NCBI GenBank assembly: GCA_013397455.1
Contig: VYZB01000388.1
Location: 4,309-68,308 of the forward strand
Origin: Crotophaga sulcirostris
Taxonomy: Eukaryota; Chordata; Aves; Cuculiformes; Crotophagidae
Length of the DNA stretch: 64,000 bases
Reading direction: 5' to 3'
A model generated the notes under the pieces. The model searched no databases and was not told where the DNA came from. It saw only the letters and a program-made list of their open reading frames with translations. Positions 54,401-64,000 of this stretch are shown here, piece by piece (position 1 is the first letter of the stretch; every line of letters begins with the position of its first letter). The position numbers and the translations under genes were made by a program.

Positions 54401-54458
54401 GGCCAAATATTTCCAGGGGAAGAAGGTGAATGGAGAATTTGACATCCGAGTGGAACAG
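54401..54458 (+). CDS. SYN3: Synapsin III, coding exon 2 (domain C)
   Basis: This 58-base exon continues domain C. Its first base completes the split Trp106 codon, and it then reads AKYFQGKKVNGEFDIRVEQ, ending in phase 0 at a GT donor (GTCAGT) at 54459. The HTDW/KYF.GKKVNGE..IRVEQ sequence is the conserved start of the synapsin ATP-binding domain, which dimerises and binds Ca-ATP on vesicles. With exon 1 the total is 375 bases, 125 codons in frame, which confirms both splice sites. The expected next exon (AEFSELNLAA-like) is not in the window, so the gene is cut by the window edge, not truncated in the genome. Confidence 0.95.
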
Positions 54459-56933
54459 GTCAGTGACAACTGAATTTGGCCCTAAGAAAGATTTGTGGAC
54501 AGGGCTGAGGTCTTAATGACAGGCAATCTGTAGATATTTCTTTTCTTGAAAAAAAGGAAGTAACGAGAAGTTTTAAGACATGTCCATTTTCTAGAATTAT
54601 GGAAGCTACAAATGAACATACCTTATTGGGCCATCCCCCTACACTTGCAGAATCATTTGCTAATTCACCTTAAAATGAAATTTTCTGGTGATGTTCTATA
54701 ATTTCTTCAATCAGATGACTACTCAAAGCTCTGTCTGTAGGTCTGAAAAGATGCAAAACCAGTTTGCCACTGTACGTGTTGGTGATGTTATATTCCACAT
54801 GCAAACTATAAAAGTCATCTGGCTTATGCTGATATAAGCAACAAACCTTTAGGTTAAGTCTGCAAAATAACTACATATGGCAAAATCTTTTTATCTATTG
54901 AAAGTTTGTAGGAACAGTAAGAGGTTCATAGCCCATTTTCTAATGTGGACTGCAGAACATTGGACAGATTCTCTGTTTCTTTCTTAGCTTTGACACCAGG
55001 CATTCATTTCAGTGGAAAACTCTTCATGTTGGGCTCTGTCCTCTCCTCTCTGTGTTGGTTCAGTGTCTGTCAAAATGTCCCAATATTGACAGAGACTTTG
55101 GATACTGTGGCCAAAGTAGAAACCATTATTAAATAACCATCTGCAGGCACCTAACTTGAAAGCCAGCACAAGAAGAGAGAGATGTAAAGATGAGCTGGTG
55201 AGCCTGAAGAAATTATTTCCTTGTTTTATACGCATTAGTACAACAAAATTGCTCGGGTGGTTGAGGAAAGTTGGTGAATGTTGTTTGAATGATCTGATAT
55301 TTTCTGTCTTTATAAAGCTGGTAATTCTGCATTGTGTGCATGCACACATATTCATGTGTGTGTATAGAAGTATTAATGAAGTGTTTTTGCAGATTTTCTC
55401 GGACCCATTGACAAAGGGGTGCTGTCCAGTTGCCTAGGACTATGCATGAGAACACATGGTCTGATCAAAGGTTGTGTCTGGGACAGAAAAGTCAGCATGT
55501 CATTTTTTTGCTACTGTCATACTATGAACATTTTACTTTCCTCTTTAATTGGTATCATACTTGTTAGGACTGGTTGGTATTAACAAGAACAATTCTCACT
55601 TGCATTTTCTTTTCAAAGCCTTTATTTTAATGACTGCCTCAGTAAATATCCTAAAAGAAAACAGGAAAAATGAGGAAAAAAAATCACACTTCTCACATAG
55701 AACATGGAATCAAATAATTCAGATTTACCATTCAAACTCCTGATCCAACCCATCCTAGTGCTTAAAGCAGAGTCATCTTCAGAGCTAGACATGCTACTTT
55801 TCAAAATGACCTATTAATTCTTTCTTACACCTCCAGTCTCTGCCTTTCCCCTCATAGCACTTCTCCTCAAAGGTTGTTGCACTTGAGGTCCTTATAAAGG
55901 GACTCTCTTCAAATGGTTGGTGAGCGCAGAAGTGCAGAAATGGGCTTTTCAACCCTGATGGGTTAAACCCAGTAATGACAGTCATCATCACTAGGTAGTT
56001 CATCACATTTCCCCAAGGACTCTTTTAGGGCGTCTTTCCCAGCCTGTTTCTTGAAATCCTCCACATAGGCTGAATGTCCATCTTTGAGATGAGGCACCAA
56101 ATTTCTCCAAGCAAAGAGTGTAAGGCTGGTGTGGCTCTGCTTGTGAGGACTATTGCCAGAACCCTCGCAGCTTTCTTTAAATACTCAGCCTAGTGACTGC
56201 ATCATCGCCCAAGGGAACGAAGTGCACAGTGGGTAAAAGATTTGAGGAACAATGAACAAGGGCCATGGTTGCTTCTCCTTGCCCCCTCCCTACCCCTTGA
56301 ATCAGGCAACTGAACCTCCACACAGTGGACAAGGAATTGCTCACAACTTCCCCCTCACTCTCCCACCCCCTCCAGCCCCTACCCTGACCTTGAAAGCAGA
56401 AGGGATGATCACTTCCCCAGCTGGATCCACTGTGTATCAACGGAAGCACAGAAGCTGCATTGTCATGGTAAATCCTCAAATATGACCTTAGACCTCTCTG
56501 CATATCACCAAGGCCAAGAGAGGAGCACTTCTTTCCTCAAACTCTGGCTTTTTGCTCCATTCATTTTTTGCCCATCCAACTCTCGTCAGTATTTCTTGAT
56601 TCTTCTCATTCACTGCTAACACTTGATTATCTGGAGTCTTCCTGCCTTCTTCATTCTCTTCCTCAAGAACAATCCAGTAGCCTAAACTGCTGTGGAACAT
56701 ATCCCCTGAAGCTGAATGCATACCCAGTGGACCTGAAAAACAAATGTTTTTCCACAGTCTCCTTAAGGAAAAGAAAAAAAAAACAACAAACAAGTGAATA
56801 ACTGTGTTTACCAGCCTGGTCCACACCTTTATCTTTGAGTTCCCAGCTCACCAGTCTTCACTACCTGTAACTATCCAGTGAATGGCACACAGACTGTACC
56901 GTGGTGCACAAGCCCTACCCCGACTGTTCAGTT
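54459..56933 (+). other. SYN3 intron 2, first part
   Basis: This is noncoding intron sequence. It contains a perfect 16-base alternating purine/pyrimidine palindrome at 55333-55348 within a short GT/CA-rich patch. No other exon, RNA gene or repeat is supported. Confidence 0.7.
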
Positions 56934-57440
56934 AGAATCATAGAATAGTTTGTATTGGAAGGGATCTTTAGAGAGCATCTAGTCCAGCCCCCTCCCCCTG
57001 CAATGACCAGGGACATCTTCAACTACATTAGGTTGGTAAGAGCCCCACCCAATCTGACCTTGAATGTTTACAGGGAAGGGTCTTCAACTATAACTCTGGG
57101 TAACCTGTTCCAGTGTTTTACCACCCTCATTATAAAAAATTCTTCCTTATATCTAGTCTGAATCTACTCTCTTTAGTTTAAAATCATTACTCCTTGTGCT
57201 ATCACAACACACCCTGCTAAAAAGTTTGTCCCCATCTTTCTTATAAGCCCCTTTTTGATACTGAAAGTCTGCAGTAAGTTCTCCCTGGAGCCTTCTCATC
57301 TCCAGGCTAAACAACCCGAACTCTTTCAGCTTTTCTTCACAGGAGAGGTGTTCCATCCCTCTGACAACTTTTGTGGTCCTCCTCTGGACCCGCTCCAACA
57401 GGTCTATGTCTTGCATTGAGGGCTACAGAGTTCTGAATAA
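56934..57440 (-). mobile_element. CR1 LINE 3' fragment, minus orientation
   Basis: The + strand begins with AGAATCATAGAAT, the reverse complement of the CR1 terminal repeat, followed by the reverse complement of the CR1 3' tail and the end of its pol frame. Translated on the minus strand near 57170-57416 it gives DLLERVQRRTTKVVRGMEH and LFSLEMRRLQGE, the CR1 C-terminal motif. The 5' edge near 57440 is approximate. It is inactive, and lies in SYN3 intron 2 antisense to the host gene. Confidence 0.9.
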
Positions 57441-57510
57441 ACTCTGCATCAGACCAAGTTTCAAACCTCTTGAACCATTTGGTCTACTCAGTAAGTTAAT
57501 TCAGTTTTTG

Positions 57511-57733
57511 GGTTTGCCAGGAAAAAGTTCTTCACTGAAAGGGTGATTGGTCATTGGAATGTGCTGCCCAGGGAGGTAGTGGAGTCACCGACCCTGGAGG
57601 TGTTTAAGGGAAGACTGGGTGAGGCACTGAGTGCCATGGTTTAGATGAAGGGTTGGTGTTAGTGTAGGGTTATAGGTTGGACTTGATGATCTCAGAGGTC
57701 CTTTCCAACCTTGTGATACTGTGATACTGTGAT
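57511..57733 (+). mobile_element. CR1-like LINE 3' end of a different subfamily, plus orientation
   Basis: This short 3' end shares the CR1 tail layout: an AAAAAGTTCTTCACTGAAAG segment, then a CTGCCCAGGGAGGTAGTGGAGTC-like part, a 'TTGGACTTGATGATCTCAGAGGTC' stretch and 'CTTTCCAACC'. It ends in GTGATACT repeats (about 57711-57733) rather than the ATTCTATG repeat of the other copies, which points to a separate CR1 subfamily. It lies about 70 bases from, and opposite in direction to, the preceding CR1 fragment. Confidence 0.85.
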
Positions 57734-60700
57734 TTGATCCTGTTTCAGATAACCACACATTATTGACCCAGCCAGAAATACAGTTTGCCTCAGGAATTTT
57801 TTTTTATATTTTATAGGAAAAAACACTTCTGATCTGAAAAGCTAAATAACAAAAATATTTGAAGGACAGAAAACAGTGAAGGAAATATCCAAATGTTAAG
57901 TACTCTTGAAAAACCACATAGGGAAAAAGCAACTGCCCTATTTTTTTCTGGCCATGCTATATTTTTCTTTTTGCCATTCCTCCAGAACGGTCTGTAGTTG
58001 GTTTAAACTGAAGGAAGAATTTGCCTTGTTTCTTTTTCTTTTCCTCTTTCATCTTCATCTCTATTACATCTTACCTCTTTCTTATCGTCATTTCAACAAT
58101 CTTAGGGGGGAAGCAGGGCAGGGTAGTAGGTGACATTTTTTTTTAAATCATTACACCACTTATTCGTAATGGAGAAGGAGTGCTGAAAGCAGGGCTGTCT
58201 TTCCCTCTCTCAGCAGCGGGAAGTCAGTTATCTATCTGGTTATACACCCCTACAAGCTCTCTGAGCTGCCTCTCCCCCTTGGCTGTCATCCGAAGAATGC
58301 AAGACACATGCGATCATGCTGTCTTGCTCTGTCTAACCCCCACACCCAACACTGTGAGAGGCATTGGCTGATTTCAACCAAATTGGAGAAACAGAAGTTT
58401 CAAGATACTAAGTTTCTACAAGAGATGAAATGAGTTCCTGTTTGACACTGGATAATCTTCAGGGAAGAAACTGTTAAACGCCATCCTGCTTCTCAGGGAG
58501 CTGCTTCTGTAAGCCTCAGGTTGTATGAAAACAAGTTTTATGGAGTCTCAGAGAAGGCTTTCTGGTTCTTTAGTGCAGAAATGAATTGCATGACCTCAAT
58601 TCCACCCCTAAGCCCTGGCTTTTCAGCTAGGTCCATTACCACTAGCAAGAGACAAGAGACACTCTGGGCAATGCCTGGTGGCAGTGAATAGGAGAGAGTT
58701 GTCAGGGACACTGTGGTTGGTACACTTTCTCCAGCCTGTGCTGTCTCCTGTCATTTGTTAAAATGACTGTGAGTCCTGACTCTGTTTCCACCTTTATTTC
58801 TTGTCTTCTAGTCTTCAGCATAACACCCAAAACATTTATTAATGTGCTTTAGAGGCTGGAGGTTTTATTGTTTCCCACCCTTGACTGGAACTCAGGCATG
58901 CAACACTATTCTCTCTTCCCTGCTGGCTGCACGGTGAGAAGCATAGGGCTAAGTGAGGGATGGGGCAAGTGCTCTCCTGAATCCACCACAAGGGCCCCTT
59001 TTTCTTTGAGGACAGTTTGAGTTACATTTTGATTATTTGGATATTTTCCCACTGCAAGTTCTTCTGTAACAATGATAGCCATTCATGAGACTGAATGAAA
59101 CACTCATCAAAAAGTTAAAATTTATTTGACCTATTCCCATTAAAACCATGATGGTTTAAGCTTTACCCATTTTATGCTAAAAATAAGATTATTCTAGATT
59201 TTGATCCATCTTGTTGCTTTTACCTACCTTGTGATTTCCAGCTTTGAAAACTACAGTGTATATGTCTCCTGTTCTTTTCTCTAGAAACACAAAGACTAGA
59301 GAAATTCTTCTAAAAATTAGAAGTTTGGTTAAACAAAATGGCTCCAAGGCCATTAAAGAAGGATCCTGAAGTACCAATGCAGTTGAAAATATTGCTTTTA
59401 TTGTGTCCTGAAACTAATTTTGTTTTTATCTTCTTGGTCCTCCCTCACTTTCCAGAGGACAGGAGGCATTAGGAAACACAGTATATTCAAGAAGAGGAGG
59501 CATTGCACTATAGACCTTATGCACTGTCAAACATTTTCCATGACTAGAGGCAACTGGTAGTAATTCAGCACCTCCTTCCCTATCCTCTATGCCCAGTCCC
59601 AGAGAAAACCAAACCTTGAATGCTCTAAGGAGGTCATAGGGCTCCTGGGTTTCCCATAACATAACCCGGGAGGAGGTCTCCTTGGGTGTTAGGTATGCCT
59701 CACGCACAAGAGGGATGCTGCATGCCTGTGCATCATCAGCACAGTACAGGTACAAGCAGGAGGGTTGGGGCTGAGACCCACACACCCACAGATCCATCAG
59801 ACAGGCCATGACACTGGGCAATGGACAGATGAGTGGGATGCTTGACACAAAGCAGGAGATGTGCAGAGTGGGGTCGTTGGGATGACTGTGGAGATCTGAG
59901 TTATGAGAAGGGGTGTAAGAGTTTGTTTATCCTGCCAAAATAGAGGCTAAGGAGACATGGCTGCTTTTAATAAAAACAGCAAAAAGAAAAGGTTTAAGAA
60001 AAGGTTTTTGGACATGGTGCCTGCCCTTCCAATGAGAAGGGCAAAAGCACAGGAGGGAGAGAGGAGAGCACAAACCTAGCAAAGAGCAAGCAGCACTTCT
60101 TAGAGAGAGACTGCCACATTTGGGGTACCTTTCCTTCAGGTGTTTCCTAAAGGCATTTTAATATATCCAGAGACATCTTTCCTGGCATTGGCTAATTGAT
60201 GGTGAAAGCGGGTGAAAAGGTTGCAGGAGGATTGTTGAGGCCAAAAGGTTCATCTGAATTTTTATTCCTGTTATTTGTCCACCCGTCTCCTTCCCACTGT
60301 TTCCTGCTGTGATGAGGTGGGTCCGTCTGTCCGTCTGACATGCATTCTTCTTGCACAGCTCATTCACTTGTTCCCGTTGCCTGGTTTATTTTCAGGGAAT
60401 GATTATTCAGTGAACTCCTATGTAAATGCTTCTGGAAAAGTCTTGTGGTATAGATTATGACTCCATTGGCAGCATTGTCAGGAAAAGCATTGTACTTGGC
60501 ACTCACAGAAAATAATTGTAATACAAATCATGAATTCCAGCTCCGTTGTACTTCCTATCCTAAAGAGATATTTTCATGTGGTCCTTTCAAAAGGGTGAGT
60601 CTGATAGGCCTGTGTGTGATGAAAGGAAAATTAGCCTCTCATCAAATAACTGTAATTTTTATTCATTATATGCTTAGAGTTTTTTTTTCTAACTGAAAGC

Positions 60701-62361
60701 CAGAAGGCAGTTCAAGAACAGCAACAGCAGTTTTCATTACTTTGCCACATACAAGCATTCAGAAACCATGAATAATGGGAACTGGAGAAATAGAAATAAT
60801 GACTAAAAAATCATTATTTTCTTAAATTAATAGTATCTTTGATCCTTTTTTTGTTTGTTTGGCTTCCGGAGTCTTACACAGTTCATGCTTTTGAGCTGTT
60901 TAGTGGGATCAAAAGGTTTAGAAATGTGTTTTTGCTAGAGCTCCAAATTTTGGGTAGTCACACAACTTCTGAAAAGAAAATGTAAGAAACCATCGCTCTC
61001 TGTAGGCTAGAAGCACGCATCCTAGCTCCAAGACTTGTAAAGAGCAGTTGTGGAAGCTCCCATGGAGTTACACAGCAGCATCCCCCTCCCAGCTGGACTC
61101 CCTCCATCCTTTTCTCCCAGAGAGTAATTCCAGTACTGGGAAAAGGTGAGGAGCAGGATGTCTGCCCAAGGGAAAAAGTCTCAGGAAATAGACATGGGGA
61201 GTCAGGGTGTGTAATCTCTAATTCTGCATGCATGTGGACACCAAGCAAGCACAGCCTCAGCCCTCCCCCCGTTAACCCTCCTGCCTGTGCAGGATTTAGG
61301 GATTGCTTACTTACCCCTGAAATGCTTGCAATGGTTGTAGTGAAATGTGCTGTCACAGGAATGCAGTCTGGTGTTTGCCAAAGTCTTTCTTTCCTTGTAC
61401 ATGTTGGAAGATCCACCAAAAACTAAAGCATAAAATCCACTGAGGAATGTATGTGATTTGATTAGACAGTAATAATTCCTTATCCCAAGTGCCTAAGCCA
61501 TGACATGGACCAGCCTGTTTTTCTGACTGCACTTTGTGTCACGGGACAGGAGGAGAAAAACAGATGTCTAGAGACAGTCAGTGAGAAGTTTCAGGAGTAA
61601 GACGGGGAGAGTGGAGAGCCTTGGTCAGAGCACAATCAGTGAGTAGGGGAAAGCCATGGAGACTGAGGAGCTCCAGCCACAGGAGAGACCCAGTGCCCTG
61701 CCAGCCACCTCTAGCTCCAGTGCCAGGAGTCAATCCACCTTGCCCCATGCCCATGTGGGCTGGTCAGAGTAACTGCCAAACTCAAGATTACGATCCTGAT
61801 GTGAGTATTGTGCATTGCCTTATGGAAAGCTGCATACTGTAGTGGTAGCTCCATGCTGTGACTTACGTGATAGAATAAAACCCTCACAAAATGCCAGTGT
61901 ATGTGTTACAGCGCATGGTGAGCTGACTGAGTAAACTTCAAAGGTTCCCTGGCAGTGCTAAAACCCCCTCTGCTATTTATGAGTATGTGTGGTGTATATA
62001 CACAAACATTCCCACGAAAGTTTAGTAAATCTTTGAGTCTTCCTTTTAAACAATAAGCAGCCTGAGCAGCTTTTAGTTAGGCTATGTACAGATGAGGGCT
62101 TAGAATGTTCAGGAGCTCAAAAAATCTCAGTGTTCATGTCCCTTTATGGACACACTAAGCCTGCTTGCTTTAAAAATAAGTAAGCCACCATGCCCCCAAA
62201 ACACAAATCCAAAAATGCATCCTTATTCATGCATTCCTGTATCATAGTGAAGACGAGCTGACCGTCAGCATCCACTCAAGGAGCAAACTGGGAAGTTTTT
62301 CTGGGGTTCCCTCTTGAGTGCAAGGAGAAGTTTAATACGGACATCTGCTAAACACCAAACT
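57734..62361 (+). other. SYN3 intron 2, middle part
   Basis: No gene or RNA is supported. Minus-strand open frames at 59426-59848 and 60958-61419 are the longest but carry no family motif and lack exon signals that I would trust. No repeat is recognised here. Confidence 0.7.
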
Positions 62362-62690
62362 TATCACAGCATGATTGAGACTCAAAGGCACATCTGGATA
62401 ACGTGTAGTCCAATATCTTGCTCTGAGCAAGTTCATGTAGAGTAGGCATGGCCAATAAAGGTTTAATATCTCCAGGGATGGCAACTCCACAGCCTGTTCT
62501 AGTGTTTGACCATCATTACAATAAAAAGGGTGTTTTCTTGTATTTACATGGAATTTAGTGTATTTACTTTTGTGCCCATTACCCTTTGCCCTTTCCATGG
62601 GCACCATTGAGAAGAGTGTGGCTCCATCTTCTTTACACCTCTCATCAAGTTTTTATAGACATTTGACCTCCGCCTCCTTCAGACGCACAA
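62362..62690 (-). mobile_element. Old CR1 LINE 3' fragment, minus orientation
   Basis: The + strand runs through a diverged reverse complement of a CR1 tail: a TATCACAG..ATG start, 'GGCACATCTGGATAACGTGTAGTCCAA', 'CTCCAGGGATGGCAACTCCACAGCCTGTTC' and 'CCATTACCCTTTGCCCTTTCCATGGGCACC'. Divergence is much higher than in the other copies, which indicates an ancient insertion. Both edges are approximate. Confidence 0.75.
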
Positions 62691-63134
62691 GACGGGGAAT
62701 TGATGACAAGTCAGCAGGCTGGACAAAGCAATGCTAGGATTACAGAGGATCTCAGCCAGAATATAAGCTTAAAAATAGTCACGTTGCTACACATATGACA
62801 AATCAACACTGGAACATATGGGCAGCAGTATTACATGTAAGGCAAGTGGCCTTATGTCTTACTAAACAATGGTCATGTCTCTGCTGAAGGATCATGGTGT
62901 CTTTGGGCCATTACAACTCAAGAAATTTGCAGACCTGACAGAGAGGATCCCAGTGACAGCAACAACATTGATCACTGTGCTGAAAAACATCACCTACAAG
63001 AAAAACTTAACAAGAATGGGGTTTTTGTCTAGGGGAAAAAAAGGAAGAAGGAAGGGTAAGTCTTCAAGCAGTAAGTCTTCAGGTTCTGCAGGAGGAAGTA
63101 ATGAACAAAAAAAAAATCACAGTCTTAAACAGTA
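62691..63134 (+). other. Spacer between two old CR1 fragments
   Basis: This stretch contains an open frame at 62869-63135 that ends in a Lys/Ser-rich low-complexity tail (about residues 53-88). I do not recognise it as a protein family. It lies wedged between two CR1 fragments and may itself be very diverged repeat. Confidence 0.45.
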
Positions 63135-63341
63135 AAGTGAGAGATTTAGATTGGACAATGGGAAAACTTTCTGAGGTTGTTAACGCACAGATTGCCCAAG
63201 GTTACCTATCTGTGTAAAATACAAGAAGGTTATGTAGCGTCTGCACGCAATGACAGAGGTAGAGCTGATCCTGCTTTAGGAAAAGTCAGCCTATGCAGTG
63301 TCTTGAAGTCCTTCCAACCCAAATTTCTGTTACTCTATGAA
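63135..63341 (+). mobile_element. Old CR1 LINE 3' end, plus orientation
   Basis: The sequence 'GAGATTTAGATTGGACAATGGGAAAA', then 'CAGATTGCCCAAGGTTACC' and 'TTGAAGTCCTTCCAACCCAAATTTCTGTTACTCTATGA' follows the order of a CR1 3' tail with many substitutions and deletions, ending in a degenerate terminal repeat. The 5' limit is uncertain and may extend into the preceding spacer. Confidence 0.7.
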
Positions 63342-64000
63342 AAATGCTTAAAATTCACCTTAAACATGTGCCTCTAATGAAGCATCAAAAGGTATGGCTC
63401 CCTAGCCGGGCATTTCTAATATTGCCTGATTTAAAATGACAAAATCCTCTTTGTTTTATTATCAGCCACCAGAAATACAAGAACTCTAAAATACCTCATC
63501 AAGAAGATTTCTAGCACCTAGAGACCACTGATGAGTGAAACAGAAAGAAGCTTAAGATTTAGTCTAAATGTTCTGGAGAGATTTCTGAATCTGAATACCC
63601 AAATCAGGCATTTTTGACAGCTATCCTCAAAATATCTGTAGGTATCCTCCAAAATCTAGGCCTCACAGAGGTACAAAATATTTCTACTCCCACAATCTGT
63701 ATTACGTTATTCTTCAAGAGAGATTGTGTCATGTTTGTCACATGTGGTTCACTCTTGCCCTCGATGTTTTTGCAGTCACTGACACCACTGTAAAGCAAGT
63801 ATGAAACACCATCAGGCTAATGTAGTGCCTTCTTATATTCAATGACTTCTAATGCAAATTACTCTGTAAGGTTGTGGAGAGCTGGGCTCTCCTGTTTTAT
63901 GCACAGTTACCTGTCACTCTATCTGCAAGGGCTGCTTTCAAAGACCTCTTTGTCTGCAAGGTAAACTCAGGCTGAAGATGATCTCAGACTTGAAATCCCA
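63342..64000 (+). other. SYN3 intron 2, end of window
   Basis: Noncoding sequence; I see no exon, RNA gene or clear repeat. The third coding exon of SYN3 must lie beyond the window. Confidence 0.7.

Noticed and set aside
59426..59848. 140-codon minus-strand frame
   Set aside because: Checked for a processed pseudogene; I recognised no family and saw no poly-A tail or target duplication.
60958..61419. 153-codon minus-strand frame
   Set aside because: No recognisable motif, no splice context, and low-complexity composition; probably chance.

Overview
This window looks like nuclear DNA from a bird. It has very low coding density, large introns, several CR1 LINE fragments with typical avian 3' ends, and one solo LTR that matches an endogenous retrovirus family I recognise from many non-galliform birds. 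No operons, rRNA, tRNA, CRISPR arrays or prokaryotic-type genes are visible.

The only protein-coding gene I can support is the 5' part of synapsin III (SYN3) on the + strand. Its first coding exon is preceded by a spliced 5'UTR (exon 39369-39869, ATG at 39553). It encodes domain A with the conserved Ser9 phosphorylation site, the Ser/Thr/Pro-rich domain B and the beginning of the ATP-binding domain C. A 14.5 kb intron (39870-54400) separates it from a 58-bp second coding exon (54401-54458), and the W106 codon is split across the junction. The gene then runs off the window through at least 9.5 kb of its next intron. Together the exons give 125 in-frame residues.

Layout: 1-39368 is upstream sequence, either 5' intron or intergenic. 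It holds a candidate distal CpG-enriched promoter and leader exon near 17.8-18.2 kb, a possible small noncoding exon at 116-168, a solo LTR (26138-26689, minus strand), a short CR1 end (30841-30960, minus) and two faint CORE-SINE-like relics. Intron 1 contains a roughly 1.5 kb, broken CR1 reverse-transcriptase fragment (41860-43325, plus). Intron 2 contains four more CR1 fragments in opposed pairs (56934-57440 minus with 57511-57733 plus; 62362-62690 minus with 63135-63341 plus).

The many open frames of 60-150 codons elsewhere show no recognisable domains and no convincing exon structure; I treat them as chance. TIMP3, which in other vertebrates lies antisense inside a later SYN3 intron, is not seen here. 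I found no convincing new biological system. The items most worth checking are the candidate distal SYN3 promoter and a few dense regulatory-looking blocks.
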